Made by a program: the position numbers and the translations under genes. A stretch of 64,000 nt of DNA from an uncultured Paracoccaceae bacterium (GTDB taxonomy: Bacteria; Pseudomonadota; Alphaproteobacteria; Rhodobacterales; Rhodobacteraceae): positions 1,278,032 through 1,342,031 of the forward strand of contig CANMKS010000001.1 in NCBI GenBank assembly GCA_947498645.1, written 5' to 3'. The notes beneath the pieces were generated by a model. That model worked only from the letters and a program-made list of their open reading frames with translations, did no database searches and was not told the DNA's origin. Below are positions 17,715 to 27,913 of the stretch, piece by piece. How positions within the stretch are numbered: the first letter of the stretch is position 1; the number at the start of each line of letters is the position of its first letter.

Positions 17715-18112
17715 TTCTGGGCGTCGGTACTGACCTTGCCAATATTGACCGCATTCAGGGCACATTGGATCGCTTTGGTGATCGCTTTCGTGATCGTGTC
17801 TTTACCGAAGTAGAACAAAGCAAGGCAGAGCGGCGCAAGGATGTCGCGGGCACCTACGCCAAACGCTGGGCCGCCAAAGAGGCCTGTTCAAAGGCGCTGG
17901 GCACGGGGCTGCGCATGGGCATTTCCTGGAAAGACATGGCCGTGTCCAATCTGCGTACCGGTCAGCCTGTGATGGCTGTCACGGGCTGGGCCAAAGACCG
18001 GCTAGATCAGATGACACCCGACGGACACGAGGCCATCATTCACGTTACATTGACCGATGATCACCCCTGGGCACAGGCCTTTGTGGTGATCGAGGCCCGT
18101 CCCATCGCTTGA
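17711..18112 (+). CDS. acpS: Holo-[acyl-carrier-protein] synthase
   Basis: A 133-residue AcpS that transfers 4'-phosphopantetheine from CoA to apo-ACP, activating fatty-acid synthesis. The metal-binding [12 protein letters not shown] (residues 4-15, Asp8) and [12 protein letters not shown], and the catalytic [18 protein letters not shown], are intact. Length is normal. The start overlaps the stop of the secreted protein gene (ATGA). Downstream lepB, rnc and era form the conserved alphaproteobacterial order acpS-lepB-rnc-era. Confidence 0.96.
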   Translation: MILGVGTDLANIDRIQGTLDRFGDRFRDRVFTEVEQSKAERRKDVAGTYAKRWAAKEACSKALGTGLRMGISWKDMAVSNLRTGQPVMAVTGWAKDRLDQMTPDGHEAIIHVTLTDDHPWAQAFVVIEARPIA

Positions 18113-18166
18113 CAGGGCAGGCGCGCGCCCTCATGTAGCCTGAAACCAAGAGCGAAGGATCGGGCA

Positions 18167-19012
18167 ATGGCCGAAAAAGCCGAAAACACAGGGTTTATCG
18201 CCTGGCTAGTCGAGACAGTGAAAACGGTGTTCTGGGCACTGGTCATTGCGGGCATCTTTCGCACCGTGCTGTTTCAGCCATTCTGGATTCCCTCGGGGTC
18301 GATGAAAGATACGTTGCTGATCGGCGATTTCCTGTTTGTGAACAAAATGGCCTATGGCTATTCCTACGCCTCTTGCCCTTCCATCCGTATCGCACGGCTG
18401 GGGATAGATATCGGTGCCGATGATTTCTGCGGCTTTATCGAAGACCGCGAAGAGCGGTTCTTTGGTGCCGATCCCGAGCGTGGCGACATCGTTGTGTTCC
18501 GCCACCCGGTTGACGGGCGCGACTTTATCAAGCGGCTGATCGGCGTGCCGGGTGACCGCATCCAGATGCGGGACGGTTTGCTTTATATCAACGACGAAGC
18601 GGTTCAGATTGAACCCGCAGGCACCTTTGATGAGATTTGGGAACGTCAGGGGCCTTTGGGCCACACCCCGAATTGTTCAAACGGGCCCGTTGGCCCCGGC
18701 AGTGTTTGCGAAAAAGAGCGGTTTATCGAGACATTGCCCAACGGTGTCAGTCACGCGATCCTGAACGTCGGTGACAGGCAGGGGGATAACACGGGTGTGT
18801 TTACCGTTCCCGAAGGGCAGTTCTTCTTTATGGGTGACAACCGTGACAACTCTGTCGACAGCCGCTTTCTGCAAGCCAATCGCGGTGTCGGCTTTGTCGA
18901 GCGCAAGGATATCGTTGGCCGCGCAGACCGCGTGATGTTCTCATCCGCTGGCCGGTCCATGTTCGCCTTCTGGACATGGCGCAGCGACCGTTTCTTCAAG
19001 GCGCTCGATTGA
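18167..19012 (+). CDS. lepB: Signal peptidase I
   Basis: A 281-residue type I signal peptidase, an inner-membrane Ser-Lys protease that removes signal peptides from secreted proteins. One N-terminal membrane segment (about residues 22-36) precedes the catalytic serine in [20 protein letters not shown] (S45). The lysine general base is in [16 protein letters not shown], and box [12 protein letters not shown] is near the C-terminus. The insert around [21 protein letters not shown] carries two cysteines that may be disulfide-bonded in the periplasm. The stop overlaps the TTG start of rnc (TTGA). Confidence 0.96.
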   Translation: MAEKAENTGFIAWLVETVKTVFWALVIAGIFRTVLFQPFWIPSGSMKDTLLIGDFLFVNKMAYGYSYASCPSIRIARLGIDIGADDFCGFIEDREERFFGADPERGDIVVFRHPVDGRDFIKRLIGVPGDRIQMRDGLLYINDEAVQIEPAGTFDEIWERQGPLGHTPNCSNGPVGPGSVCEKERFIETLPNGVSHAILNVGDRQGDNTGVFTVPEGQFFFMGDNRDNSVDSRFLQANRGVGFVERKDIVGRADRVMFSSAGRSMFAFWTWRSDRFFKALD

Positions 19013-19689
19013 AGCTCTCAGCCGAACTCAATGCCTTTGCGGGCAGGTTGGGCCATAGGTTTGCCAAGCCCGAATTCCTGATCCGTGCCGTCACGCATTC
19101 GTCGATGGTCAGCGCACACAGAGATGACAATCAGCGGTTGGAATTTCTGGGCGACCGTGTGCTTGGCCTTGTGATGGCCGAGGCGTTGTTGAAAGCCGAT
19201 CCAAATGCGCCCGAAGGGCTGCTGGCCCCGCGTTATAATGCGCTGGTCCGCCGTGAGGCTTGTGCCGACGTGGCCCGCCAGATTGATCTGGGTGCGGTGC
19301 TCAAGCTGGGCCGATCCGAAATGAAATCGGGTGGCCGCCGCAAAGAGGCATTGCTGGCAGATGCGATGGAGGCGGTGATTGCTGCGGTTTACCAGGACGG
19401 TGGTTTTGATGCGGCGCGTGCCGTAATCTTGGCCCTGTGGGGCGATCGCATTCATAACGTGGCCGACGATGCCCGTGACGCCAAGACATCCTTGCAGGAA
19501 TGGGCGCAGGCCCGTGGCGAGGTGCCCCCGCAATATGTGGAAGTGGCCCGCACTGGACCCGACCACCAGCCGGTGTTTACGATTGAGGTGCGCCTGTCCT
19601 CTGGTCCCACCGAACAGGCAACAGCCGGGTCCAAGCGTCACGCTGAGCAAGCCGCTGCCGCTGCCCTATTGAAGAAAGTCGACCAATGA
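19009..19689 (+). CDS. rnc: Ribonuclease III
   Basis: A 226-residue dsRNA-specific endonuclease that processes rRNA precursors and structured mRNAs. The RNase III signature [18 protein letters not shown] is at about residues 40-57. The second metal-site segment is [17 protein letters not shown]-terminal dsRNA-binding domain ([12 protein letters not shown] to [15 protein letters not shown]) completes it. The start is assigned to TTG 19009, overlapping the lepB stop as TTGA; an ATG at 18976 would lie inside lepB and add residues unlike the family. Overlaps era by four bases (ATGA). Confidence 0.94.
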   Translation: MKLSAELNAFAGRLGHRFAKPEFLIRAVTHSSMVSAHRDDNQRLEFLGDRVLGLVMAEALLKADPNAPEGLLAPRYNALVRREACADVARQIDLGAVLKLGRSEMKSGGRRKEALLADAMEAVIAAVYQDGGFDAARAVILALWGDRIHNVADDARDAKTSLQEWAQARGEVPPQYVEVARTGPDHQPVFTIEVRLSSGPTEQATAGSKRHAEQAAAAALLKKVDQ

Positions 19690-20603
19690 CCGATGCCCCA
19701 ACCAAAGCCGGTTTTGTCGCCCTGATCGGTGAACCGAATGCCGGCAAATCCACGCTGCTGAACCGTATGGTCGGTGCGAAAGTGTCAATCGTCACCCACA
19801 AGGTGCAGACGACGCGCGCGCGCATTCGCGGTGTGGCGATGGCCGAGAATGCGCAGCTGATCTTTGTCGACACTCCCGGCCTGTTCAAACCGCGCCGTCG
19901 TTTGGACCGTGCCATGGTTGCCGCCGCGTGGGGTGGGGCCGCTGATGCCGATGTGGTTGTCCTGATGATCGAGGCGCATCGTGGTGTGACCGATGGTGTG
20001 AAGGCTATTCTGGAAACCCTCAGCGAGCGGGCAGGGAAATCGCCTGTCGCACTGGCGATCAACAAGATCGACAAGGTCAAATCCGAAGTGCTTCTGGCGC
20101 TGACGAAACAGATGAATGACGCCTATCCCTTTGCCGAGACCTTTATGATTTCAGCAGAGCGGGGTCATGGTTGTGAGGCCTTGCGTGACTGGTTGGTCAG
20201 TCAGGTGCCAGACGGCCCGTATCTCTATCCCGAAGACCAGATTGCCGATCTGCCCATGCGGATGATTGCCGCCGAGATGACCCGCGAGAAGCTGACCCTG
20301 CGCCTGCATCAAGAACTGCCTTACGAGCTGACGGTCGAGACCGAGAATTGGGAAGAACGCGACGATGGTTCTGCCCGCATTGATCAGCTGATCTATGTGG
20401 CCCGCGATGGCCACAAGGGGATTGTTCTGGGCAAAGGCGGTGAGACGGTGAAGGCGATCAGCCAGGCGTCGCGTCTTGAGCTGGAGGAATTCCTGGGCCG
20501 CCGCGTGCACCTGTTTGTAAAGGTGAAGGTACGCCCGAATTGGCTGGAAGAATCCGAGCGTTATTCGGAAATGGGCCTTGATTTCAAAGATGGTAACGCT
20601 TGA
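19686..20603 (+). CDS. era: GTPase Era
   Basis: A 305-residue GTPase that binds the 3' end of 16S rRNA and promotes 30S maturation. GTP-binding motifs in order: G1 GEPNAGKST (about residue 16), G2 region [12 protein letters not shown]3 [11 protein letters not shown]4 NKIDKV and G5 SAERGHG. The C-terminal KH domain contains [17 protein letters not shown]. Length and order are typical. It is translationally coupled to rnc upstream (ATGA) and to the DUF1491 gene downstream (TTGA). Confidence 0.97.
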   Translation: MTDAPTKAGFVALIGEPNAGKSTLLNRMVGAKVSIVTHKVQTTRARIRGVAMAENAQLIFVDTPGLFKPRRRLDRAMVAAAWGGAADADVVVLMIEAHRGVTDGVKAILETLSERAGKSPVALAINKIDKVKSEVLLALTKQMNDAYPFAETFMISAERGHGCEALRDWLVSQVPDGPYLYPEDQIADLPMRMIAAEMTREKLTLRLHQELPYELTVETENWEERDDGSARIDQLIYVARDGHKGIVLGKGGETVKAISQASRLELEEFLGRRVHLFVKVKVRPNWLEESERYSEMGLDFKDGNA

Positions 20604-20926
20604 AACTGACGGCTGAAATCTGGGTTTCAGCCTATCTGACCCGGCTGCGCCTGATCGAAGTTCCGGCCTTTGTCGTGCGACGCGGCGACAGCACGGCAGG
20701 TGCTGTGCTGATCAAACTGAACACGCTGGACGGGCAGGCCTGTTGTTATCAACGCAGCTTTGATCTGATGACCGGCGAACGCAAGTGGATGGTTCTGGTG
20801 GAAGGCGACGAGGCGGCGGTTGACGCCTCCATCGCCAAGCAATGCAGTTTTGACCCGGACCTTTGGGTGATCGAGGTCGAGGACCGACAGGGCCGGCATC
20901 TGCTGGATGAACCGGGGTTAGATTGA
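20600..20926 (+). CDS. DUF1491 family protein
   Basis: A 108-residue protein of the alphaproteobacterial DUF1491 family, function unknown. Features: LTAEIWVSAYLTRLRLIEVP at the N-terminus, the RRGDSTAGAVLIKLNTLDG beta segment, and LWVIEVEDRQGRHLLDEP at the C-terminus. No membrane segment or signal. The start is TTG 20600 overlapping the era stop (TTGA). Its persistence between era and recO in alphaproteobacteria hints at a housekeeping role, but nothing more can be said. Confidence 0.85.
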   Translation: MKLTAEIWVSAYLTRLRLIEVPAFVVRRGDSTAGAVLIKLNTLDGQACCYQRSFDLMTGERKWMVLVEGDEAAVDASIAKQCSFDPDLWVIEVEDRQGRHLLDEPGLD

Positions 20927-21002
20927 CTTTCTCATGCCTCCGGCTGGTGGCCCAAAACACGCCAAGACTTGCAACTGACGTGCAACCGGTCAGAAATACA
21001 CC

Positions 21003-21731
21003 ATGATCGCATGGCAAGATGAAGCGGCCCTCTTGGCCAGTCGCCCTTTTGGTGAGACCTCGGTGATTATTGAGGTGTTCAGCGCGTCGCATGGTCGCCA
21101 TGCGGGCGTTGTGCGTGGCGGGACCAGCCGCAAGATCGCGCCGATCCTACAACCGGGTGCGCAGCTATCGGTGGCGTGGAAAGCCCGGCTGGACGATCAT
21201 TTGGGCAGTTTTGCCGTGGAGCCGATCCGTAGCCGTGCAGCGGCGGCGATGGGTGACCGGCTTGCCCTTGCGGGGCTGAACGCCGTGTGCAGTTTGCTTG
21301 CTTTTGTCCTGCCGGAACGTGAACCCCATTTACCCCTTTATGAGCGAACCGTGGCCTTGCTTGATCTACTGGGGCAGTCTGATGTCTGGCCGTTGGCCTA
21401 TCTGCGGTGGGAGCAGGCATTGCTTGAGGAAATGGGTTTTGGTCTTGATTTGTCCGCTTGTGCCGTGCGCGGCGTCAACGAAGATCTGATCTATGTCTCG
21501 CCCAAGTCAGGCCGCGCTGTAAGCCGAGAAGCCGCAGGCGAATGGGCCGACAGGATGCTGCCCTTGCCGCAGGTTCTGGCAGGCAAGGGGGAGGCGTCCA
21601 ATGCAGAGGTCGTCAGGGCGCTGGGCACGACCGGCTACTTCATCGAGCATCGGTTGGTCAGGGGGCTTGGCGACAAACCAATACCCGGCGCGCGCGCGCG
21701 TCTGATAGAGGCGATTGCGCGCGCGGGCTGA
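21003..21731 (+). CDS. recO: DNA repair protein RecO
   Basis: A 242-residue RecO, which anneals SSB-coated DNA and helps RecR load RecA in the RecFOR pathway. The N-terminal OB fold begins [20 protein letters not shown] and contains VVRGGTSRK. The helical C-terminal part contains [21 protein letters not shown] and [20 protein letters not shown], where many RecO proteins have zinc-binding cysteines. Length is typical. It ends the rnc-era-recO string; the downstream gene converges with a two-base gap and no terminator between. Confidence 0.93.
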   Translation: MIAWQDEAALLASRPFGETSVIIEVFSASHGRHAGVVRGGTSRKIAPILQPGAQLSVAWKARLDDHLGSFAVEPIRSRAAAAMGDRLALAGLNAVCSLLAFVLPEREPHLPLYERTVALLDLLGQSDVWPLAYLRWEQALLEEMGFGLDLSACAVRGVNEDLIYVSPKSGRAVSREAAGEWADRMLPLPQVLAGKGEASNAEVVRALGTTGYFIEHRLVRGLGDKPIPGARARLIEAIARAG

Positions 21732-21733
21732 TG

Positions 21734-22762
21734 TCAGACCAGTTTGTTGTCGATCAGATAGGCGGCAGAGGCCACTGCCGCCTGCGGTGCCCGCCGCATC
21801 CCGCGCCCAAAGATGGCCATGGCCCGCGCATTGTCTGTCTTGTCGACCCGCCCGAGCCCCGGAATGATCGATTTGATCGCAGGATCAAAGATACCCAGAA
21901 ATTTGATCACGAAATCGGGTGCAACCCGCGTGACAATCTTGCGATCTGGGTAGGCTGTCTTGATGGCCTGCGCGAGTTCCTGAAACGACATGAAACGGTC
22001 GACAACCATGATCCGCTGGCCAGCCGTGTCGGGCCGATCCATTGCCGTAACATGCATTTCGGCCACATCCAGAACATCCACCGTTGTAAAGCCGATATCG
22101 GGTAGCATGGGATCTTTTGCCCGCAGGAGGCGTGCGATGACGGCGATGGAAGTCCCGTAATTGGCATCAAGCGGGGCACCAAGCACAAAGCCGGGGTTCA
22201 CCGTCGTCAGTTCCATCTCGGGAGCTTCATTGCGGACAAAATCCCACGCCGCCAGCTCTGCCAATGTCTTGGACCTTGTATAGGCCGAGGTGGAGGGGTC
22301 GGTCGGATCCGTCCAGTTTGTTTCGTCAAAGGCATGATCGCCGGAAGGCAATTCAGAGCCGCTGATCGCGGCGGTCGATGACGTCAGCACCACCCGTTTG
22401 ACACCGGCCAGATGGGCTGCGCGCAGGGCGCGCAATGCGCCGTCAACGGCCGGGCGGATCAGGTCGTCTTCGTTCTTGGGCTGGGTCATGGGAAAGGGCG
22501 ATGCGGTGTGCATCAGCACATCAACACCGTCCATGGCCATATCCCAGCCAGCATCAGACGTCAGATCGAGTGCGACAAAGGTCAGCCGCGTTTCGAGGTC
22601 GCCAGAGTTGGTCAGGTGCGGGCGTACCGCATCCATCACCTCTGCCCCGCGCGACAAATCCCTTACCGTGCCGCGCACATGGTGACCCGCCTCAAGCAGT
22701 TGCAGCGCGATATGTTTGGCTATGAATCCGGAGGCCCCGGTCAATAGGACAGTCTTTGACAT
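21734..22762 (-). CDS. NAD(P)-dependent epimerase/dehydratase (extended SDR, reductase-like)
   Basis: A 342-residue extended short-chain dehydrogenase resembling dihydroflavonol-4-reductase/aldehyde reductases. The N-terminal cofactor motif is VLLTGASGFIAKHIALQL (GxxGxxA). The active site has the Ser pair in LTSSTAAISG and YTRSK as the YxxxK motif (about residues 163-167). Such proteins reduce ketones or aldehydes with NADPH; the substrate here is unknown. It precedes nothing in its operon except the convergent recO end, and lies 60 bases downstream of the methylsuccinyl-CoA dehydrogenase stop on the same strand. Confidence 0.86.
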   Translation of the reverse strand: MSKTVLLTGASGFIAKHIALQLLEAGHHVRGTVRDLSRGAEVMDAVRPHLTNSGDLETRLTFVALDLTSDAGWDMAMDGVDVLMHTASPFPMTQPKNEDDLIRPAVDGALRALRAAHLAGVKRVVLTSSTAAISGSELPSGDHAFDETNWTDPTDPSTSAYTRSKTLAELAAWDFVRNEAPEMELTTVNPGFVLGAPLDANYGTSIAVIARLLRAKDPMLPDIGFTTVDVLDVAEMHVTAMDRPDTAGQRIMVVDRFMSFQELAQAIKTAYPDRKIVTRVAPDFVIKFLGIFDPAIKSIIPGLGRVDKTDNARAMAIFGRGMRRAPQAAVASAAYLIDNKLV

Positions 22763-22821
22763 CTGCGCACTCCTGCAACTGGTGTTCAGGATGATTTAGC
22801 AGGGTGCCGCCCAAAGGCAAC

Positions 22822-24507
22822 TTAATCCAGAAGACGCCGTGCGATGACCTGTGCCTGAATTTCGGCGGCCCCCTCAAAAATGTTGAGGATCCGCGCGTCG
22901 CAGAGGATGCGGCTGACTTTGTATTCCAGCGCAAATCCGTTGCCGCCGTGGATTTGCAGGGCGTTATCCGCACAGGCCCATGCGATGCGTGCGCCAAGCA
23001 GTTTCGCCATCCCGGCCTCTAGGTCGCAGCGGCGGTCATTGTCTTTTTCATGGGCGCTGAAATAGGTCAGTTGCCTTGCGACCATGATCTCAACCGCCAT
23101 CATCGCGAGTTTACCCGCGACACGGGGAAAGTTGATCAGCGATTTGCCGAATTGCTTGCGGTCCTGCGCGTATTGCATGCCGACGTCGAGCGCCGATTGC
23201 GCCACACCAACCGCGCGAGCGGCGGTCTGGATGCGGGCGCTTTCAAACGTCTGCATCAACTGCTTGAAGCCCTTGCCGGTTTCGCCGCCCAGCAGGTTTT
23301 CACCTTTCACGGCGAATCCATCAAAGGCCAGTTCGTATTCTTTCATGCCGCGATAGCCGAGCACTTCAATCTCGCCACCGGTCATGCCGGGCGTGGGAAA
23401 GGGATTCTCTTGGGTGCCGGGTGTCTTTTCGGCCAGGAACATCGACAGTCCGCGATAGTCGGTCGTGTCAGGCTCTGTCCGCGCCAGCAGGGTCATCACA
23501 TGGGTACGTGCCGCATGGGTGATCCAGGTCTTGTTGCCCGTCACCTCCCAGTCATCGCCTTTCTTGACTGCGCGGGTGCGCAGTGCGCCGAGGTCCGACC
23601 CCGTATTGGGCTCGGTAAAGACCGCCGTTGGCAATATCTCGGCAGACGCCAGGCCGGGCAGCCATTTCTGTTTCTGCTCTTCGGTGCCGCCGCAAAGGAT
23701 CAGTTCTGCCGCGATCTCGGACCTTGTGCCAAGCGAGCCGACGCCGATATAGCCCCGCGATAACTCTTCTGACACCACGCACATGGATGCTTTGGACAGG
23801 CCAAAGCCGCCGTATTCTTCGGGGATGGTCAGGCCAAAGACGCCCATTTCGGCCATCTCGTCGATGATCTCAAGCGGGATGAGTTCGTCCTTGAGGTGCC
23901 AGTCATGCGCGTCTGGTTCCACCCGTTCAATGCTGAAGCGGCGGAATTGTTCGCGGATCATTTCCAGCTCATCATCAAGGCCAGACGCGCCGACGGTGAT
24001 GTTTGCAGACTGCTCTTGCATCAGTTCCACCAGCCGCATGCGCGCAGCCTGGGTGTTGCCCGATTGGGTGAGCGTCATGACGGCAGGCTGCATCAGACTG
24101 CGCATGTCATCCGGAGTAAGGCCGATGTCCTGCAGGCGCATGATTTCGCCCTGGCTCATGGGAATGCCGCCGTAGATTTGCCAGAGGTATTCGCCGAAGG
24201 CGATCTGATGGATCAGTTGTTCAACTTCGCCAAACTTGCCGTCTTCATGCAGCCGCTCGGCCCAGCCCTGCATCTGGTGCAGGGATTGTGCGTAAGTGGC
24301 GAGCCACGCCAGCCCATGGGCCGCCGTCTGGTTCTCTTCGATCCGCTGGCCCGAGATGCGGCCATCATCCGTGACAGTCGCGCGCACGGCGTCTTTCGCA
24401 AGGGCCAAGACATTATCAACGGCAGGCAGCGCCGCTGCGGTCTGCTTCAGCAGGTCAGCCAGAATAGGGGAGGTCTTCATCGTCATATCCTGACCATCAT
24501 GCGGCAT
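22822..24507 (-). CDS. mcd: Acyl-CoA dehydrogenase, probable methylsuccinyl-CoA dehydrogenase
   Basis: A 561-residue FAD-dependent acyl-CoA dehydrogenase. The C-terminal 380 residues are a standard ACAD (AVFTEPNTGSDLGALRTRA, ITHAARTHVMTLLART, DRKQFGKSLINFPRV, ALQIHGGNGFALEYKVSRIL). The extra N-terminal domain of roughly 170 residues, including AAHGLAWLATYAQSL and FGEYLWQIYGGIPMSQGEI, is the hallmark of Mcd, which oxidises (2S)-methylsuccinyl-CoA to mesaconyl-CoA in the ethylmalonyl-CoA pathway of acetyl-CoA assimilation. Start at 24507 from AAGGAG eight bases upstream; the longer frame to 24579 is not used. Electrons would go to ETF, whose genes are also in the window. Divergent from the TauE gene. 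Confidence 0.85.
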   Translation of the reverse strand: MPHDGQDMTMKTSPILADLLKQTAAALPAVDNVLALAKDAVRATVTDDGRISGQRIEENQTAAHGLAWLATYAQSLHQMQGWAERLHEDGKFGEVEQLIHQIAFGEYLWQIYGGIPMSQGEIMRLQDIGLTPDDMRSLMQPAVMTLTQSGNTQAARMRLVELMQEQSANITVGASGLDDELEMIREQFRRFSIERVEPDAHDWHLKDELIPLEIIDEMAEMGVFGLTIPEEYGGFGLSKASMCVVSEELSRGYIGVGSLGTRSEIAAELILCGGTEEQKQKWLPGLASAEILPTAVFTEPNTGSDLGALRTRAVKKGDDWEVTGNKTWITHAARTHVMTLLARTEPDTTDYRGLSMFLAEKTPGTQENPFPTPGMTGGEIEVLGYRGMKEYELAFDGFAVKGENLLGGETGKGFKQLMQTFESARIQTAARAVGVAQSALDVGMQYAQDRKQFGKSLINFPRVAGKLAMMAVEIMVARQLTYFSAHEKDNDRRCDLEAGMAKLLGARIAWACADNALQIHGGNGFALEYKVSRILCDARILNIFEGAAEIQAQVIARRLLD

Positions 24508-24633
24508 TTTCGAGACTCCTTCAATTTGCAGGCGCAGAGATAATCCTTTTGCAAGTGCAGCGCAATAATTATTCGTCAAGTTATCCTATCGCGCACTAAA
24601 GTGTCGCATATGATTTCACGCTGGCATGTGTAG

Positions 24634-25425
24634 ATGAATGACGTAAGACAAGATATGCCGGAGTTTCCGCTGATCATCACACCTGCGATATTCGCCTTTG
24701 CCTGTGCGGTGACCCTTTGTGGTGGCTTTGTCAAAGGGGCGGTTGGTTTTGCCATGCCGCTGATCATGATTTCCGGGATGGGCATTCTGATACCGCCAGA
24801 CTTGGTCGTTGCGGGAATCGTCATTCCGATTGTGATTGCCAATGGCTTGCAGGTCGGTCGGGCCGGTCTTGGGAATGCGCAGGCAGCCCTGCGCGAACAC
24901 TGGCGCTACGTGCTTGTCGTTTGCATCATGATTCTTGTTGCGGCGCAATTCGTGCGCAGTATCCCCACCAACACGATGTTTTTCGTGCTTGGTGTACCGG
25001 TTGTGGCGCTTTGCATTATTCAGTTGATTGGATGGCGTCCGCACATCCCCGCCAAGCGACGCAGACCGTTTGAATGGATGGCCGGGGCGCTTGCAGGCAC
25101 GTTGGGCGGCCTGTCAGGCACGTGGGGGCCGCCCACGGTGCTGTATCTGCTTGCGTTGCGGACGCCGCGCGAACAGCAGATGTCGGTGCAAGGCGTGATC
25201 TATGGGCTGGGCTCGGTCATGCTGCTGGTGGGGCACATACAGTCCGGTATTTTGAACGCGCAGACCTGGGGTTTTTCCGCGGCGTTGGTGTTGCCATCAC
25301 TTTTTGGCATGTGGTTGGGGTTTCGCTGGGGCGACCGGTTTGATCAGGAACGGTTTCGCACGGTGACACTTTGGGTTTTGATCATCGCCGGGGCAAACCT
25401 GATCCGCCGTGGCGTGATGGGTTAG
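24634..25425 (+). CDS. TauE/SafE family anion exporter
   Basis: A 263-residue membrane protein of the TauE/SafE (DUF81) family, exporters of sulfite, sulfoacetate and other organic anions. Seven to eight hydrophobic segments are visible. Two related halves carry the family motif: GGFVKGAVGFAMPLIMISGM (about residues 30-49) and GGLSGTWGPPTVLYLLALRT (about 157-176). No strong ribosome-binding site; ATG 24655 (MPEFPLIITP) is an alternative start. The stop overlaps the convergent DUF3859 gene by four bases. Substrate unknown. Confidence 0.85.
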   Translation: MNDVRQDMPEFPLIITPAIFAFACAVTLCGGFVKGAVGFAMPLIMISGMGILIPPDLVVAGIVIPIVIANGLQVGRAGLGNAQAALREHWRYVLVVCIMILVAAQFVRSIPTNTMFFVLGVPVVALCIIQLIGWRPHIPAKRRRPFEWMAGALAGTLGGLSGTWGPPTVLYLLALRTPREQQMSVQGVIYGLGSVMLLVGHIQSGILNAQTWGFSAALVLPSLFGMWLGFRWGDRFDQERFRTVTLWVLIIAGANLIRRGVMG

Positions 25426-25946
25426 GATAACAGGTCCTGATAGTCACAAAGGTCCGCCAGTTCTGGTAGCAGCCTTGGATGCACAACTTCGAACTGAGTG
25501 GTGAAAAGCAATTCATCACCATAGAATGCCGTCATTTGCCAAGTGCCCAGTACCAACTCATAGCGGTGGTCAAACTGATAGAAGGTAAGTGACGGTCCCA
25601 CCCCGCTGATATTGGTGAAAAAGCTCTGCTCGGTTGTCTGTGACGGCCCCATTGGCGGGTGCTCAACAACCATCCGCACATTGGACAGGCCGTCGAACTC
25701 TGCTGCCTGGCTCTTTATGCCAAATCCAAGGCCCAGAACGGCGGGCACTGTCTGGGTCATTGCGGCGAAAGGTGGTTCTTCAGCGATGATATGGGTCGTG
25801 CCTGCCAGCGTGCCAGGCGCTGGTGATGTGTCCATATCCCCAGGCGGGCAAATCAGGCCTGCTTCGACAGAGGCGATGGTCGAGGATGTTGGCGCTTCAG
25901 CGAAGGCGCCAAACGGCAAGAGGCAAAGGAAAAGGTATCGCAGCAT
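25422..25946 (-). CDS. DUF3859-like secreted protein
   Basis: A 174-residue exported protein. The start at 25946 (MLRYLFLCLLPFGAFAEAPT) gives a clean signal peptide with an AFA cleavage site; the longer frame to 26012 runs through a REP-like palindrome and is rejected. The mature protein has GLICPP and two further cysteine-containing turns near the C-terminus (LADLCDYQ), and beta-strand-rich sequence such as GVGPSLTFYQFDHRYELVLG. The pattern resembles DUF3859, function unknown; this assignment is from memory of the family. It lies between the TauE gene (convergent, 4-base overlap) and pckA on the same strand. Confidence 0.65.
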   Translation of the reverse strand: MLRYLFLCLLPFGAFAEAPTSSTIASVEAGLICPPGDMDTSPAPGTLAGTTHIIAEEPPFAAMTQTVPAVLGLGFGIKSQAAEFDGLSNVRMVVEHPPMGPSQTTEQSFFTNISGVGPSLTFYQFDHRYELVLGTWQMTAFYGDELLFTTQFEVVHPRLLPELADLCDYQDLLS

Positions 25947-25982
25947 GTGCCAAGGATACCGATAAGCACGGCAGTGGGAAAG

Positions 25983-26008
25983 GTAAGGTGGATCATGATC
26001 CACCTTAC
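25983..26008. repeat. REP-like perfect palindrome (26 bp)
   Basis: A perfect 26-base palindrome starting GTAAGGTGGATC, five bases downstream of the pckA stop. A near-identical copy lies at 37779-37804. Same architecture as the GTAG-footed palindromes at 48.8, 52.9, 53.1 and 55.8 kb. It may also serve as the pckA 3' stabiliser or terminator, although it has no T tract. Confidence 0.8.
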
Positions 26009-26013
26009 GCATT

Positions 26014-27612
26014 TCAACCGATGGCCGCGGCTTTCACATCGTCGTCGATGAAAGGCACGTATTTCTCAAAATTATCCGAGAACATCGCGACCAGCTTTTC
26101 TGCCTGCGCGTCATAGCCCGCTTTGTCGGCCCATGTGTCGCGCGGGTTCAGCAGGGCATCGTCGACACCATCAACCGAAACTGGCACCTCAAACCCGAAC
26201 TGCGGGTCCTTGCGGAACGTGCTTTCGATCAATGTCCCGTCCAATGCCGCAGACAAAAGCGCCCGCGTTGCCTTGATCGGCATCCGCGATCCTGTCCCGT
26301 AGGCACCACCGGTCCAGCCAGTGTTGACCAGCCAGCACGTCGCACCGTGGCTTGCGATCTTGGAGCGCAGCAGGTTCCCGTAAACCTCTGGCCTGCGCGG
26401 CATGAAGGGCGCGCCAAAGCAGGTGCTGAACGTGGGCTCCGGTTCTGTCACGCCGCGTTCCGTGCCCGCAACCTTGGATGTGAAGCCGGACAGGAAGTGA
26501 TACATCGCCTGCGCGGGCGTCAGCCGTGCGATGGGCGGCAGGACGCCGAATGCATCGCAGGTCAGCATGATGATGTTCTTGGGATGACCACCCAATGCGC
26601 TATCCGACGCATTTGAGATATAGTTCAGCGGATAGGCGCAGCGCATGTTTGCTGTCAGGCTGTCGTCATCGAAATCCAGCTCATGCGTTTCGGGATCGAA
26701 AACCATGTTTTCGATCACCGTGTGCGGCATCGAACAGGTTGCGTAAATTTCGGGTTCCGCTTCCGGGTCCAGCCCAATCGTTTTGGCATAGCACCCGCCT
26801 TCAAAATTGAAGGTGCCGCGATCTGACCAGCCGTGCTCATCATCACCGATCAGCACGCGGGTTGGATCAGCCGAAAGTGTCGTCTTGCCCGTGCCGGACA
26901 GGCCAAAGAAAACCGCCGTATCTACCGGATTGCCCGGCGCGTGGTTGGCCGAGCAATGCATCGGCATGATGCCCTCTGCGGGCAGCAGGTAGTTCAGCAG
27001 CGTAAAGACAGATTTCTTATTCTCACCGGCGTATTCCGTGCCGCCGATCAGGATCAGTTTCTTTTCAAAGTTCAGCGCGATCACTGTTTCAGAGCGGCAT
27101 CCGTGCTTAGCCGGGTCTGCCTTGAAGCTCGGGCAGTTGATGATCGTGAAATCCGGGGCAAAGCTTTCCAGCTCGGACGTTTCTGGGCGGCGAAGCAGAT
27201 GCCGGATGAAAAGCCCGTGCCAGGCCAGTTCGGTGACAACCCGGACATCAAGGCGGTGGGCAGGATCAGCACCGCCGAACAGGTCCTGCACGTTGTAGGT
27301 GCCGCCCTTCATATGCGCCAGCATATCCGCATAGAGCGAATCAAACTTGGCCGGTTCCATTGGCGGATTGTTTTCCCACCAGATCGTGTCTTCGACGCCG
27401 GCGGTCTTGACGACAAATTTGTCCTTGGGCGAGCGGCCCGTGTGCTTGCCTGTCGAGACCAGAAAAGCGCCGCCTTTGCCTGTCACGCCCTCGCCAGCGG
27501 CGACCGCCGCCTCCTGCAACTCAGCTTCAGAGCGGTTATAATAGACGTAGCCCAGCCCTGTGATGCCTTGATCCTCAAGTTTCATCGACGGGTTGACCGT
27601 GCCGTGGTCCAT
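26014..27612 (-). CDS. pckA: Phosphoenolpyruvate carboxykinase (ATP)
   Basis: A 532-residue ATP-dependent PEP carboxykinase, converting oxaloacetate to PEP at the entry to gluconeogenesis. Diagnostic segments: [15 protein letters not shown] (substrate site), [21 protein letters not shown]-loop [13 protein letters not shown], metal site [11 protein letters not shown] and [21 protein letters not shown]. Start at 27612 from AAGGAG upstream; the 17 extra codons in frame are unlike the family. It is divergent from chvI, the arrangement seen in rhizobia and other alphaproteobacteria. Two GTTAGCGCAA repeats lie upstream, likely operators. Confidence 0.97.
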   Translation of the reverse strand: MDHGTVNPSMKLEDQGITGLGYVYYNRSEAELQEAAVAAGEGVTGKGGAFLVSTGKHTGRSPKDKFVVKTAGVEDTIWWENNPPMEPAKFDSLYADMLAHMKGGTYNVQDLFGGADPAHRLDVRVVTELAWHGLFIRHLLRRPETSELESFAPDFTIINCPSFKADPAKHGCRSETVIALNFEKKLILIGGTEYAGENKKSVFTLLNYLLPAEGIMPMHCSANHAPGNPVDTAVFFGLSGTGKTTLSADPTRVLIGDDEHGWSDRGTFNFEGGCYAKTIGLDPEAEPEIYATCSMPHTVIENMVFDPETHELDFDDDSLTANMRCAYPLNYISNASDSALGGHPKNIIMLTCDAFGVLPPIARLTPAQAMYHFLSGFTSKVAGTERGVTEPEPTFSTCFGAPFMPRRPEVYGNLLRSKIASHGATCWLVNTGWTGGAYGTGSRMPIKATRALLSAALDGTLIESTFRKDPQFGFEVPVSVDGVDDALLNPRDTWADKAGYDAQAEKLVAMFSDNFEKYVPFIDDDVKAAAIG

Positions 27613-27703
27613 TAGTTCGCTCCTTTTTGATCTGGCCGGAATGGCCTTGTGATGGCCTTGCATAGCACCAAGGTTTCAAAGGCTGATAGCCCGGATCGCA
27701 TCC

Positions 27704-27733
27704 GTTAGCGCAACCATTTCGATGTTAGCGCAA
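27704..27733. promoter_or_regulatory. Paired GTTAGCGCAA repeats upstream of pckA (CceR-like site)
   Basis: GTTAGCGCAA occurs at 27704-27713 and again at 27724-27733, a 20-base period (two helical turns), in the 301-base pckA-chvI gap. Each resembles half of the TGTTAGCGCTAACA operator that I recall for CceR, the LacI-type carbon regulator of Rhodobacter that controls gluconeogenic genes including pckA. The rest of the gap is AT-rich near chvI (27840-27900), presumably its promoter, with AAGGGG as the chvI ribosome-binding site. Confidence 0.5.
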
Positions 27734-27913
27734 TCTTTGGAAAATCGGCCTCGGATTCTCGCGCAAGAAATCGGCGCTCTGGCAAAAATGATCCAATTGG
27801 GGCGCTTTTGTGACCATTTTTGACTTAATGGTTGATTCGTTTAGATAAAAAGAACAACACTCTGTTCCAAAGCCTGTTAAGAGCGAGCAGAAATTCAGTA
27901 AGGGGTCCGGTTC

